From Deltaproteobacteria bacterium (lineage in GTDB: Bacteria; Myxococcota_A; Polyangia; Polyangiales; Ga0077539), in NCBI GenBank assembly GCA_016704445.1, contig JADJAE010000160.1, positions 372,001-436,000 of the forward strand: 64,000 nucleotides of DNA, written 5' to 3'. The notes under the pieces are model-generated. The model saw only the letters and a program-made list of their open reading frames with translations, did not search any database and was not told the origin of the DNA. A program made the translations under genes and the position numbers. Every line of letters begins with the position of its first letter. Position 1 is the first letter of the stretch. Below, one piece after another: positions 10,549 through 18,741 of the stretch.

Positions 10549-11217
10549 ATGACACACACGACGATCAGGAAGAAGCAGCGGAGGGCCCGGCGCGCAGAGC
10601 GCGGCGTCGCCATGTTCGTCGTGATGATGCTCCTGATGATGGTCAGCGCCGCGGGCGTGTTCGTGACGCGATCGTCGTCCTTGGAGATTCGTTCGTCCGG
10701 ATACGTGCGGCAGTCCGCGCAGACCCACTACGTCGCCGAGGCCGGCGCCTCCTCGGTGATGACCCGGCTCCGCACCGCGTGCGCCGCGTACTTCAGCTCG
10801 AACATGCGAACGCAGGCGCTGACGGGCTTGCCCGGCTGCCCGACCATCACCACGTCCCGCGGACCGATCACGCCGCCCTGCTACACCTTCTACCTTACGG
10901 ACTTTGATGTGATCACCAGCCCGCAGACCCTCTTCACCGGCGCGACGGGTACCGGGACGGGCCGCACGGCTGGATCGTTCGGCCAGGGCGGTCTGGCGCC
11001 GCGGTTCCAGGTGCGCGTGACCGAGCTCGGCGCCGACACCTCTCCGCAGCGCGGCACCGACGTCAGCGACCCCAGCTTGACGGTGCTGCCGGTGCGCCTG
11101 CTCGTGGAGTCCGAGGGCACCACGGAGCTCGATACTTCCCTCTACGGATCTGACACCACCAACGTCGCGCGCGGCACGGAGACGCTCCGCGCCATCACGG
11201 TGATCCCATGCAACTGA
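10549..11217 (+). CDS. pilX: PilX-like minor pilin
   Basis: A 222-residue protein from ATG 10549 with upstream AGAGGA as a likely ribosome binding site. The N-terminus is very basic (RKKQRRARRAERG) and is followed by G/VAMFVVMMLLMMVSAAGVFV. The helix lacks the Glu at +5, as in GspK-type tip pilins. The SGYVRQSAQTHYVAEAGA segment is characteristic of PilX N-terminal families. PilX promotes pilus assembly and adhesion together with PilY1. Its stop overlaps the PilY1 start by 10 bases, so the two are probably translationally coupled. Confidence 0.82.
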   Translation: MTHTTIRKKQRRARRAERGVAMFVVMMLLMMVSAAGVFVTRSSSLEIRSSGYVRQSAQTHYVAEAGASSVMTRLRTACAAYFSSNMRTQALTGLPGCPTITTSRGPITPPCYTFYLTDFDVITSPQTLFTGATGTGTGRTAGSFGQGGLAPRFQVRVTELGADTSPQRGTDVSDPSLTVLPVRLLVESEGTTELDTSLYGSDTTNVARGTETLRAITVIPCN

Positions 11218-14200
11218 ACCGCAAGCGCTTCGGGCTCCTGGCCTCCCTGGCCGCGGCCTGGCTGTCTGCTCCGCACCTCGCCGAAGCGCAGCCCGTGCCG
11301 GGCGACGTCCGGTTGATCCGTCCGAACATCATGGTGCTCCTCGACACCTCCGGGTCGATGGAGTTTCGCACCAACACCGCCAACAACGCCTGCAGGGGCG
11401 CCGACGGCGGCGCATGCAACCGATGCTCTAACGGCGTGTCGATCTGCTCGCCCTCCTGTCCCGTCGACGAGCAGCGCAACCGCTGGACGACGGCGATCGA
11501 GGTCCTCACCGGCACCATCAACAACTTCACCTGCGTGGAGTCCGATCGCACCACGTCGGATTTCAATTACGACTACCTGTATCCCTATTCGCACCACCAG
11601 CCTCTGTCGAACGGTGTTCCACTTCATCGCTCGGGCGCTTCGCAGTTGGATAACGGCATCCTCGACGTCTATAACGATCGGGTTCGCTTCGGTCTGATGA
11701 CGTTCGACAACGATATCCGTACGGGCGTCGCCGCGTACAACGGCATGTTCTCCTTTGCGGAGGACCGTACGTACCGCCCGAACCTGTGCCCGACGTCGAC
11801 CACGGTGAACCTCGGGGCGAAGCGCGCGTCGGCTGACAACAACGTCGCCGACATCGTCCCTGGCGGGCTCATCTCGGTTGGTCCCTCTGCCGCCGACACC
11901 GCGACGCTCGGGCTCATCAATCGTCAGGTGCAGGAGACCGTGACCGGCCGCATCGCCGGACCTGGACCGGTCGTCGAGGTCCCCGGGGTGCGCCCCTTCG
12001 GCACCACGCCGATCGCGGCCTTCCTCGAGGACGCGCTCTACTACTGGCGCAACCACCCCGACGTGACCGACGGGTCTGCGGGCGGCGTGGGCGATCCCTA
12101 TTTCAACTGCCGTACGCGGGCGAACATCCTGATCACGGACGGCGCTCCCACGGACTTCCGCCCGTTCTGCGTGGGTGGTCAGTGCCCTTACGATCCTCCC
12201 GCGCTCACCGCGATGACGATGGCCATGGCGGGCGCGGGATTGCCCAACGTGAGGACCTACGTGCTCGCCTTCAACGGGAGCGATCCCGAGGCGGTCAGCA
12301 CCCTCGAGCCGATCGCGGTGTCCGGCAACACCACCCGCGTCTACTACGCGAACGACCGGCCCACCTTCGCCGGCGCGCTCTCTTCGATCATCGACACCAT
12401 CACCTCGCAGACCTCTACCCGCACGCCGCCGGTGTTCGGCGAGGCCGGCACCACCGCCGCGAGCGGCACGTCGCAGTATCAGTTCAACGCCTCGTTCAAC
12501 GTGGTGCCCGGCATGCCGTGGGCGGGGTCGCTGGCGCGTAGGCGCACCGTCTGCCAGGCGCCTTCGGGGGGCGGAGCGCCCGTCCCGACCGAGGTGGATC
12601 CCGATCCGGCCGCGGGGGATGACTTCGCCTACAGCCTCCGCCGCACGGTTCGCGACAGCCGCGGCTGGGGAGAGCGCTACCTCTGGACCTACGTCCCGAC
12701 CGGAGTCACCACCTCCGCGGGCCTGCGCGGCACCATCGCGAACGGTCTCACCGCGGGCATGGGATCCTCGGTCCAGCTCACTCCGGCGATGACCCCGCCG
12801 CTCTTCAACTACACGGCCACCTCCGATGTCGCCAGGCTGCTCTCCTGGCTGCGTGGCGACGTCGGGACGGTGCGTGAGAACCGTCCGCTCGGCGACATCT
12901 TCCGCTCGACGCCGGCGTACGTGTCTCCTCCGCGCGTCAACCTCCCCGACCAGACCTTCCTCGCGTATCGCCAGCGGACGCTCCCCATCGCGGGTCGTCG
13001 GCGCTCGGCCGTCACCGTCGGCACCCGTGAGCCGATGATCTATGTCGGCAGCAATGACGGCGTGCTCCACGCCTTCAACGCCGACACTGGTGAGGAGGCA
13101 TGGGGCTTCGTTCCTCCTTACCTGGTGCCCAATCTCCGTAACGGATATCCCACCACCCGCACGCAGGGCGTCGATGGGACCCCGGTCGTGAAGGAGATCT
13201 ATTACGAGCGCTCGAACGCCTCGCTGACCGACGACACCAATTGGCACACCGTGCTGGTCGTCGGCCTGCGGGCGGGCGGCGGCGCGTACGTCGGTCTCGA
13301 CGTCACCGACCCTTACAGCCCCCAGTTTCTCTGGCAGTTCACCGACCCTGATCTCCAGATCTCTTCGGGCACCCCGGCGATTGGCACGGTCTTCTACTCC
13401 CCGAACGGCGGCACCCCCGTCGAGCGCGCGGTGGCCTTCCTGCCCGGTGGCGCGGGTGAGCTCTCGGGCTCGTGCTCTCCCACCTCCGCTCCTCGAGGGG
13501 CCCGGCCCAACACCCTCATGAACGGCTGGACCGGCGGCCGCGGCGCGCGTCGCCCCTACGTCCGTTGCTGGAACGGCAACCAGGGGCGCTTCTTCTACGT
13601 GGTCGACCTGAAGACCGGCGCGCTCCTCCGCAAGATCGGCGCGGCTCCGTCGACGGTTCCATACGATCCGACGATGGCGGCCTCGACCAGCCCCACGCCG
13701 ACGCACTCCCCGATCGTGGGCGCGCCCGCGCTCTACAACGGCCTCGCGGGCGTCGTGACCACCCGCGCGTACGTCGGCGACGCCGACGGCACCCTCTGGC
13801 GCGTGGACTTGTCGAGCACCAACCCCGCCAACTGGTGGATGGGCGACGCGTTCGACCTCTTCTGGGATCGTGGCTACAACGTCGGTCAGCCGATCATCGA
13901 GCGCCCGGTCACCAGCATCGATGAGATGGGGCGCACCATCATCGCCTTCGGTTCGGGTGACACCGACCTGCTCGAGGGCACCGACGAGAACCGGGTGGCG
14001 TCCATCGTCGAGACGACGCAGACCGATCTGGCGGGTACGTCGACCGGCATCAACATCGAGGAGAACTGGGGTATCCGCCCGGGCTCCCAGACCACCGACC
14101 GGGACTTCCTCGCGGGAGAGCGCCTGACCGGCTCCATGACGCTGTTCAACAACGTCCTCTACTTCGGCACCTTCGCGCCCCGCGTCGGCACCGATCCCTG

Positions 14201-14618
14201 CCAGATCGGCGCGGCCCGGCTCTGGGGCGTGGACCTGACGCGCAACGACCCGACCGGCTCGACCCATCCGCAGGGACGGCTCGACCGGGACGGCGACCCG
14301 TCGACGACGACGGACATCGTCCGGGTCACGCGTGACCTGAACAACAACGGCACCGAGACCGACGACGCCAACAGCCTGCTGTTCGGCGTCGCGGTGGCCC
14401 GCCGTCCCAACTGCAACGTCAGCGCCTCGGTGGTCGACCCGATCACCGGCACCGCGCGAACCTTCGTCAGCTCGACGACGGGCGGCGAGTACCGCCTCGT
14501 CCTCCAGATCGCGCAGACCGGGATGGCGGGCGGCAGCAGGACCGCGACCTTCTCGCGCTCTCTCCCGGCTCCCATCATCCCCTCGCGCATCGACTCGATC
14601 GCGACCGTATTCGAGTGA
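11208..14618 (+). CDS. pilY1: Pilus-associated adhesin/assembly factor PilY1
   Basis: A 1,136-residue secreted protein. It has a signal peptide (LLASLAAAWLSAPHLAEA, cut near 27) followed by a von Willebrand A domain whose metal site DTSGS is at residues 46-50, with a second conserved segment NILITDGAPTDF. Cys-rich loops interrupt the vWA domain (CRGADGGACNRCSNG). The second half is the PilC/PilY1 beta-propeller: IYVGSNDGVLHAFNADTGEEAWGF, VGLDVTDPYSPQFLWQF and VYVVD-like blades. Near the end lies a calcium-loop-like DLNNNGTETDD. PilY1 acts at the pilus tip in adhesion, mechanosensing and control of retraction. The length fits the family (about 1,000-1,200). Confidence 0.92.
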   Translation: MQLNRKRFGLLASLAAAWLSAPHLAEAQPVPGDVRLIRPNIMVLLDTSGSMEFRTNTANNACRGADGGACNRCSNGVSICSPSCPVDEQRNRWTTAIEVLTGTINNFTCVESDRTTSDFNYDYLYPYSHHQPLSNGVPLHRSGASQLDNGILDVYNDRVRFGLMTFDNDIRTGVAAYNGMFSFAEDRTYRPNLCPTSTTVNLGAKRASADNNVADIVPGGLISVGPSAADTATLGLINRQVQETVTGRIAGPGPVVEVPGVRPFGTTPIAAFLEDALYYWRNHPDVTDGSAGGVGDPYFNCRTRANILITDGAPTDFRPFCVGGQCPYDPPALTAMTMAMAGAGLPNVRTYVLAFNGSDPEAVSTLEPIAVSGNTTRVYYANDRPTFAGALSSIIDTITSQTSTRTPPVFGEAGTTAASGTSQYQFNASFNVVPGMPWAGSLARRRTVCQAPSGGGAPVPTEVDPDPAAGDDFAYSLRRTVRDSRGWGERYLWTYVPTGVTTSAGLRGTIANGLTAGMGSSVQLTPAMTPPLFNYTATSDVARLLSWLRGDVGTVRENRPLGDIFRSTPAYVSPPRVNLPDQTFLAYRQRTLPIAGRRRSAVTVGTREPMIYVGSNDGVLHAFNADTGEEAWGFVPPYLVPNLRNGYPTTRTQGVDGTPVVKEIYYERSNASLTDDTNWHTVLVVGLRAGGGAYVGLDVTDPYSPQFLWQFTDPDLQISSGTPAIGTVFYSPNGGTPVERAVAFLPGGAGELSGSCSPTSAPRGARPNTLMNGWTGGRGARRPYVRCWNGNQGRFFYVVDLKTGALLRKIGAAPSTVPYDPTMAASTSPTPTHSPIVGAPALYNGLAGVVTTRAYVGDADGTLWRVDLSSTNPANWWMGDAFDLFWDRGYNVGQPIIERPVTSIDEMGRTIIAFGSGDTDLLEGTDENRVASIVETTQTDLAGTSTGINIEENWGIRPGSQTTDRDFLAGERLTGSMTLFNNVLYFGTFAPRVGTDPCQIGAARLWGVDLTRNDPTGSTHPQGRLDRDGDPSTTTDIVRVTRDLNNNGTETDDANSLLFGVAVARRPNCNVSASVVDPITGTARTFVSSTTGGEYRLVLQIAQTGMAGGSRTATFSRSLPAPIIPSRIDSIATVFE

Positions 14619-15151
14619 TGCGTCCGTGGCTCCTGAGCGTCGTCGCCCTGCTCGCGCTGGCGGCGTGTCATCGTCGCCCGCGCGCACCGCAGCCGCCGGC
14701 TCCCGCGGTCCCTGCGGAGGTGGTGGAGGAGCGCGTGGTCGAGGAGGCCCCCGCCGCCACGGATGACCTGCTCCCCGGAACGCTGAACGCCTTCGGGCTC
14801 CCCATGCCGACGGTCACCCAGGAGCGCCTGGCCACCGACGACATGAAGATCTTCCGGGTGGACGCGCCGATGCCCCGAGTGATGCGCTACTTGGAGCAGC
14901 GCCTGGAGGTCCACAACGCGGACATCCATCCGCTCGCGGCGGTGATCCACAGGGCCATCGTGCGCGGCGTGCAGTCGAACCTCATCGTCGACGTAGGCGT
15001 GCGAGACGAGGGCGACCGCACGATGGTCACGGTCTGGAACCGCACGCCACCGCCGGCTGCCACCGCCGCTCCGCGCACCCTCGACGAGGGCTTGCGCGCG
15101 GTCGGCTTCGATCCAGCGACCGGACAGTACGCGCCGGAGTTCAACCGCTGA
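14618..15151 (+). CDS. Lipoprotein at the end of the pilus operon
   Basis: A 177-residue protein. ATG 14618 shares its A with the PilY1 stop; a GTG three bases upstream is an alternative. The signal is LLSVVALLALAAC, with the lipobox Cys at about 18. A short Pro/Ala/Glu linker leads to a globular part with ERLATDDMKIFRVDAPMPRVMRYLEQRLE, which also contains DIHPLAAVIHRAIVRG and ends in GFDPATGQYAPEFNR. There is no prepilin motif, so it is not PilE, which often occupies this position. Its position suggests a lipid-anchored accessory of pilus assembly or of PilY1. No family is recognised. Confidence 0.75.
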   Translation: MRPWLLSVVALLALAACHRRPRAPQPPAPAVPAEVVEERVVEEAPAATDDLLPGTLNAFGLPMPTVTQERLATDDMKIFRVDAPMPRVMRYLEQRLEVHNADIHPLAAVIHRAIVRGVQSNLIVDVGVRDEGDRTMVTVWNRTPPPAATAAPRTLDEGLRAVGFDPATGQYAPEFNR

Positions 15152-15181
15152 GACAACGCGCTTCCATGCGATGATCCGACC

Positions 15182-15625
15182 ATGTCGGACGTGGCGCGCG
15201 TGGAGGTTCCGGACGGTGTTCGAGGCGGCCGGGGGCTGTCTCCCGGGGCGAGGGCGGTGGCGCTCTCGCTCGCGGAGACGTTGTTCGCGAGCGAGTCGGG
15301 GCCCCCATCGCCAGAGCGGCTGGAGTGGCTGGGCGATGACCTCGACCATTTCTTCGCTCACGCGGGTGGTCGCGCGCGCTCGGTCTTCCTGCTGTGCATC
15401 ACCGCGATCGAACTCGTCTCGCCGTTGTTCATACGCCGCCTCGGGCGCTTCTCGACGCTGTCCCTCACGGAGCGCTTCGCCGCCCTCACGCGCTTCGAGG
15501 AGAGCCCCGCGGGGCTGGCGCTGTTCGGCGCCAAGGCGGCGCTGTGCATCGTCTGGTATGAGCACCCCTTGGCCGCCCGCGAGGTCGGCTTCGATGGCCT
15601 CTGCCTGGTGAGGAGGTCGGCGTGA
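15182..15625 (+). CDS. Small partner protein of the adjacent GMC oxidoreductase
   Basis: A 147-residue, mostly helical protein from ATG 15182, with no signal peptide or TM segment evident. Features include LSPGARAVALSLAETLFA near residue 20, a hydrophobic centre VFLLCITAIELVSPLFIRR, SLTERFAALTRFEESPAG, and a C-terminal ALCIVWYEHPLAAREVGFDG. Short helical proteins of this kind (roughly the gluconate 2-dehydrogenase subunit 3 style) commonly precede GMC flavoprotein genes and act as small subunits. Here the stop overlaps the GMC start by 4 bases (GTGA), which supports a physical partnership. The family assignment rests on size, composition and context. Confidence 0.65.
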   Translation: MSDVARVEVPDGVRGGRGLSPGARAVALSLAETLFASESGPPSPERLEWLGDDLDHFFAHAGGRARSVFLLCITAIELVSPLFIRRLGRFSTLSLTERFAALTRFEESPAGLALFGAKAALCIVWYEHPLAAREVGFDGLCLVRRSA

Positions 15626-17157
15626 GCGGCGGGTACCACTCGGCGCGCGACCACCGCGGTCCGCTTCGGCTCGACTGCGATGTGGTCGTCGTGGGCTCCG
15701 GGGCCGGCGGCGCCGTCGTCGCGACCGAGCTCGCGCAGAGCGGCCTCCGCGTGATCGTCCTCGAGGAGGGGCCCCGGGTGGAAGGTCCACTCCACGGGCA
15801 GATGCGACCGAGCGAGTCGATGCGTCACGTCTGGCGCGATGGGGCCTTCGTCGCCGCGCTGGGCGTGGGCCAGAGCCCGACCATCAACGTCACCATGGCG
15901 AAGTGCGTGGGAGGCTCGTCGGTGGTGACCGGCGGGGTGTGCTTCCGCGTGCCGGGCGCGGTGCTGCACGAGTGGCAGAACGAGCTCGGGCTGGAGGACT
16001 ACTCCGAGGAGCGCCTCGAGCCGTACGTGAGCCATGTCGAGCGGGCCATCCACGTGGAGGAGGTTCCGGTCTCGATGCGCTCGCGCTCCACGACGCTCTT
16101 CGTCGAGGGCGCCGAGCGGCTCGGCGTCCCGATCAAGCCCATCCGCCGGAATACCAAGGACTGTAATGGCTGCGGTCGCTGCAACTTCGGCTGCCCCCAT
16201 GGCGCCAAGATGAGCGTCGACCTCAGCTACCTGCCGCGCGCGGTGGCCAGCGGCGCCGAGGTCTGGTCCCACGCGCTCGTCGAGCGGGTGGTCACTCGTA
16301 ACGGCCGGGCGATCGGCGTCGTGGGGCGCATCCTCAACCGCGAGGGCGGGGCGGCGGGTGATCGCCTGGAGGTCCGGGCGCGTCGCGTGGTGCTCGCCGC
16401 GGGCGCCTGGCATACGCCGCTTCTGCTGCAGCGCAGCGGCGTCGGTCACCCTCGCTGGGTCGGGCGACAGATGACCCTGCACCCGGGGTTCAGGGTGCTG
16501 GCGCGCTTCGCGAGGCCCGTGCGCGGCTGGCAGGGCGCGCTGCAGAGCGCGTACACCGACGCCTTCGAGCACGAGGGCATCACGCTCATGGCGCTGTTCG
16601 TCCCGACGGGCGTGCTCGGGGCCACGATGCCGGGCGTCGGGGCCGAGCACGTCGCGGCGGCGAGCAAGATCGACCACCTCGCGATGTTCGGGGGGATCAT
16701 CCACGACGCGGGCGGCGGCTCGGTGCACCGCGGCCCGGGTCGCGAGCCCGTGGTCACGTACCGGATGGCCCCGGAGGACCGGGCGAAGATCCCACGCGTG
16801 ATCTTGCTGCTCGCGGAGACCTTCTTCGCCGCGGGCGCCGAGGAGGTGTTCATCCCGGTGCTGGGCATGCGCGGCCTCGACGCCGACGCCTTCCGCCGGA
16901 CGGACCTCTCGCGCGTCCCCGCCGCGAGGATCGAGTGCGCCTCGCAGCACCCGCTCGGCAGCGCGCGGATGGGGTGCGCCCGGGAGAACTCCGTGGTCGA
17001 CCCGGACGGGCGGGTCTGGGACACGCAGGAGCTCTACATCGCGGACGGGAGCGTGCTCCCGACGAGCCTCGGGGTGAACCCTCAGCTCTCGATCATGACC
17101 GTCGCCACGCGCTTCGCCTGGCGGATGCGCGACCGGCCGCTCCCTCCGTTGGACTGA
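15622..17157 (+). CDS. GMC-family FAD oxidoreductase with a four-cysteine insert
   Basis: A 511-residue flavoprotein starting at GTG 15622. The FAD-binding Rossmann motif VVVVGSGAGGAVVA lies at 21-34 with the acidic end VIVLEEG. The substrate domain contains SSVVTGGVCFRVP. The C-terminus has the GMC catalytic signature QHPLGSARMG and GVNPQLSIMTVA, giving the His/Asn pair. At 181-192 it has CNGCGRCNFGCP, with spacing C-x2-C-x2-C-x3-CP. That is a ferredoxin-like arrangement, while many relatives keep only the last cysteines. Substrates of this branch include sterols and long-chain alcohols; the true substrate is unknown. It is coupled to the small upstream gene and converges on the kinase-FHA gene with a 7-base gap. 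Confidence 0.88.
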   Translation: MSGGYHSARDHRGPLRLDCDVVVVGSGAGGAVVATELAQSGLRVIVLEEGPRVEGPLHGQMRPSESMRHVWRDGAFVAALGVGQSPTINVTMAKCVGGSSVVTGGVCFRVPGAVLHEWQNELGLEDYSEERLEPYVSHVERAIHVEEVPVSMRSRSTTLFVEGAERLGVPIKPIRRNTKDCNGCGRCNFGCPHGAKMSVDLSYLPRAVASGAEVWSHALVERVVTRNGRAIGVVGRILNREGGAAGDRLEVRARRVVLAAGAWHTPLLLQRSGVGHPRWVGRQMTLHPGFRVLARFARPVRGWQGALQSAYTDAFEHEGITLMALFVPTGVLGATMPGVGAEHVAAASKIDHLAMFGGIIHDAGGGSVHRGPGREPVVTYRMAPEDRAKIPRVILLLAETFFAAGAEEVFIPVLGMRGLDADAFRRTDLSRVPAARIECASQHPLGSARMGCARENSVVDPDGRVWDTQELYIADGSVLPTSLGVNPQLSIMTVATRFAWRMRDRPLPPLD

Positions 17158-17164
17158 GGAAAGG

Positions 17165-18730
17165 TCAGCGCGGCGCGCCGGGCGCGCTGCCTCGGCGGTC
17201 GTGGATCGCGACCGTCCAGGTGGTGTCGCCGAGCCGCCAGCGCTGGCCGTCGAAGAGCGCCACGGGCATCTCGCTCTCGTCACGGAGCGCCACGATCTGA
17301 CCGCCCCGCGCCCTCAGGATAAGCATCGCCGTGGAGGCCTCCGGGGGCGCGACGATGGCGGCGTCGGGCGTGCAGGCGACCGTCGCCTCGGTGAGCACGA
17401 GCACGTGTGTGATGCCCGCGCCGTGGCGGTCGATGCGGGTGAGGCGCGCCCAGGGAGGGAGGGCGCCCGCGGTGGTCGCCGCGTGCTCGAAGAGGAAGCG
17501 GACGTGCGGACCGAGGCCGATCTCGTCGCCGTGCTCGAGGCGGAAGGGCTCGCGGCCCGGGGCGAGGGAGCGGCCGTTGACGGAGGTGCCGGAGGCGCTC
17601 CGGAGGTCGACGATGGACGCGTAGCCGCCGTGCCACTCGATGCACGCGTGGCGGCGGGAGACCGAGCGGGAGCGGCGATCGTTCTCGTCGGACGGCGGCA
17701 GGCAGCGCGCCACGACGTGACCCGTTCGCCCGAGCAGCAGCCGCGGCGTCGCGAGCACCTGTACCGGGCCGACGCCCGCGTCGCTCATCAGCTCGACGTA
17801 GCCGACGGCGTGGAGCACCTCGTCGTCGGGGATGAGCGCTCGGACGGTCGGCGGCGGAGGGAGCCGGATGCCGCCCGCGGCCTCGACGTCGGAGCGCATC
17901 GCCTCGGCGGTGGCGTAGCGGTCCTCGGGGCGCTTCGCGAGGGCGCGCCGCACGATGGGCTCGAAGGCCCGCGCCTGCGGAGGCGCATCGGCGGGGAAGG
18001 GGGGCACCTCGGCGTGGCAATGGAGCCCCGCGAGCGCGAGCAGCGTGGGCGCCTCGAAGGGCACCCGGCCGAGGAGCATCTCGTAGAGCATGATTCCCAC
18101 GGCGTAGAGGTCCGCTCGCTCGTCGAGCGCGGCGCCGCCCCACTGCTCGGGGGACATGTAGTCGGGCGTTCCCATCACCACGCCCGCCGCGGTGCGGAGC
18201 ACGATCGAGCCCTCCAGGCTCTGGTCGAGGATCTTCGCCAGACCGAAGTCCGTGAGCCGCGCCACCTCTCCGATGCGGTCGCCCTGCGTCGGCGAGAGCA
18301 TCACGTTCTCGGGCTTCACGTCGCGGTGCACCAGTCCCCTGGCGTGCGCCTCGGAGAGCGCGCAGAGCACCTGCGCCGTCCACGTCGCCGCGAGCTCCGG
18401 GGCCACCGGTCCGTCCGCGACGGCCTGGTCGAGCCCGCGGCCGAGCACCGCTTCGCTCACGAGGTAGCGCTCTCCGTCCGCGGTCTTCCCGGCGTCGAAC
18501 ACCCGCACGGTGAACGGCGAGGTCAGCGTCGAGGAGGCTCGCGCCTCGCGGGAGAATCGGGCCCCCACGGAGGCGTCGGAGCCGTGCCGCTCGGCGAGCC
18601 GGGCCAGCGCGACCTGCGTCTGGGTGAGCCGGTCGTAGGCGAGGTAGACCTGCTTCACCGAGCCCCGGCCGAGCAGCCGGACGACGGCGTAGCGTCCGGC
18701 GTAGAGGGTGCCCGAGGGGAGGTCGTCCAC
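17165..18730 (-). CDS. Ser/Thr protein kinase with relocated ATP-binding lysine (WNK-like), fused to an FHA domain
   Basis: A 521-residue protein from GTG 18730, 11 bases after the M16 gene stop. The normal VAxK lysine is Ala (VALARL, A43), while a lysine appears inside the glycine loop (GRGSVKQVY, K26). This is the same rearrangement as in eukaryotic WNK kinases, whose loop is GRGSFKTVY. The remaining catalytic residues are intact: HRDVKPENVML, DFGLAK and GTPDYMSPEQ. I therefore expect an active kinase rather than a pseudokinase. After about residue 290 there is a link region, then an FHA domain with LLLGRTGH, SRSVSRRHACIEW and SGTSVNGRSL, which would bind phosphothreonine peptides. No TM helix was seen. 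It is the last gene of a minus-strand run with two M16 peptidases. Confidence 0.9.
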   Translation of the reverse strand: MDDLPSGTLYAGRYAVVRLLGRGSVKQVYLAYDRLTQTQVALARLAERHGSDASVGARFSREARASSTLTSPFTVRVFDAGKTADGERYLVSEAVLGRGLDQAVADGPVAPELAATWTAQVLCALSEAHARGLVHRDVKPENVMLSPTQGDRIGEVARLTDFGLAKILDQSLEGSIVLRTAAGVVMGTPDYMSPEQWGGAALDERADLYAVGIMLYEMLLGRVPFEAPTLLALAGLHCHAEVPPFPADAPPQARAFEPIVRRALAKRPEDRYATAEAMRSDVEAAGGIRLPPPPTVRALIPDDEVLHAVGYVELMSDAGVGPVQVLATPRLLLGRTGHVVARCLPPSDENDRRSRSVSRRHACIEWHGGYASIVDLRSASGTSVNGRSLAPGREPFRLEHGDEIGLGPHVRFLFEHAATTAGALPPWARLTRIDRHGAGITHVLVLTEATVACTPDAAIVAPPEASTAMLILRARGGQIVALRDESEMPVALFDGQRWRLGDTTWTVAIHDRRGSAPGAPR

Positions 18731-18741
18731 CGGCGGGAGCC

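Noticed and set aside
8135..11217. Type II secretion pseudopilins GspH-I-J-K
   Set aside because: The prepilin order fits both systems, but pilY1 follows directly and no gsp genes are present, so type IV pilus minor pilins are favoured.
11142..14687. Open frame of 1,181 codons antisense to pilY1
   Set aside because: The translation is Arg/Gly/His-rich without motifs; it mirrors codon bias of the real plus-strand gene, which has clear vWA and propeller motifs.
17165..18730. Pseudokinase because the VAxK lysine is missing
   Set aside because: HRD and DFG residues are intact and a lysine occupies the WNK position in the glycine loop, so activity is more likely than loss.
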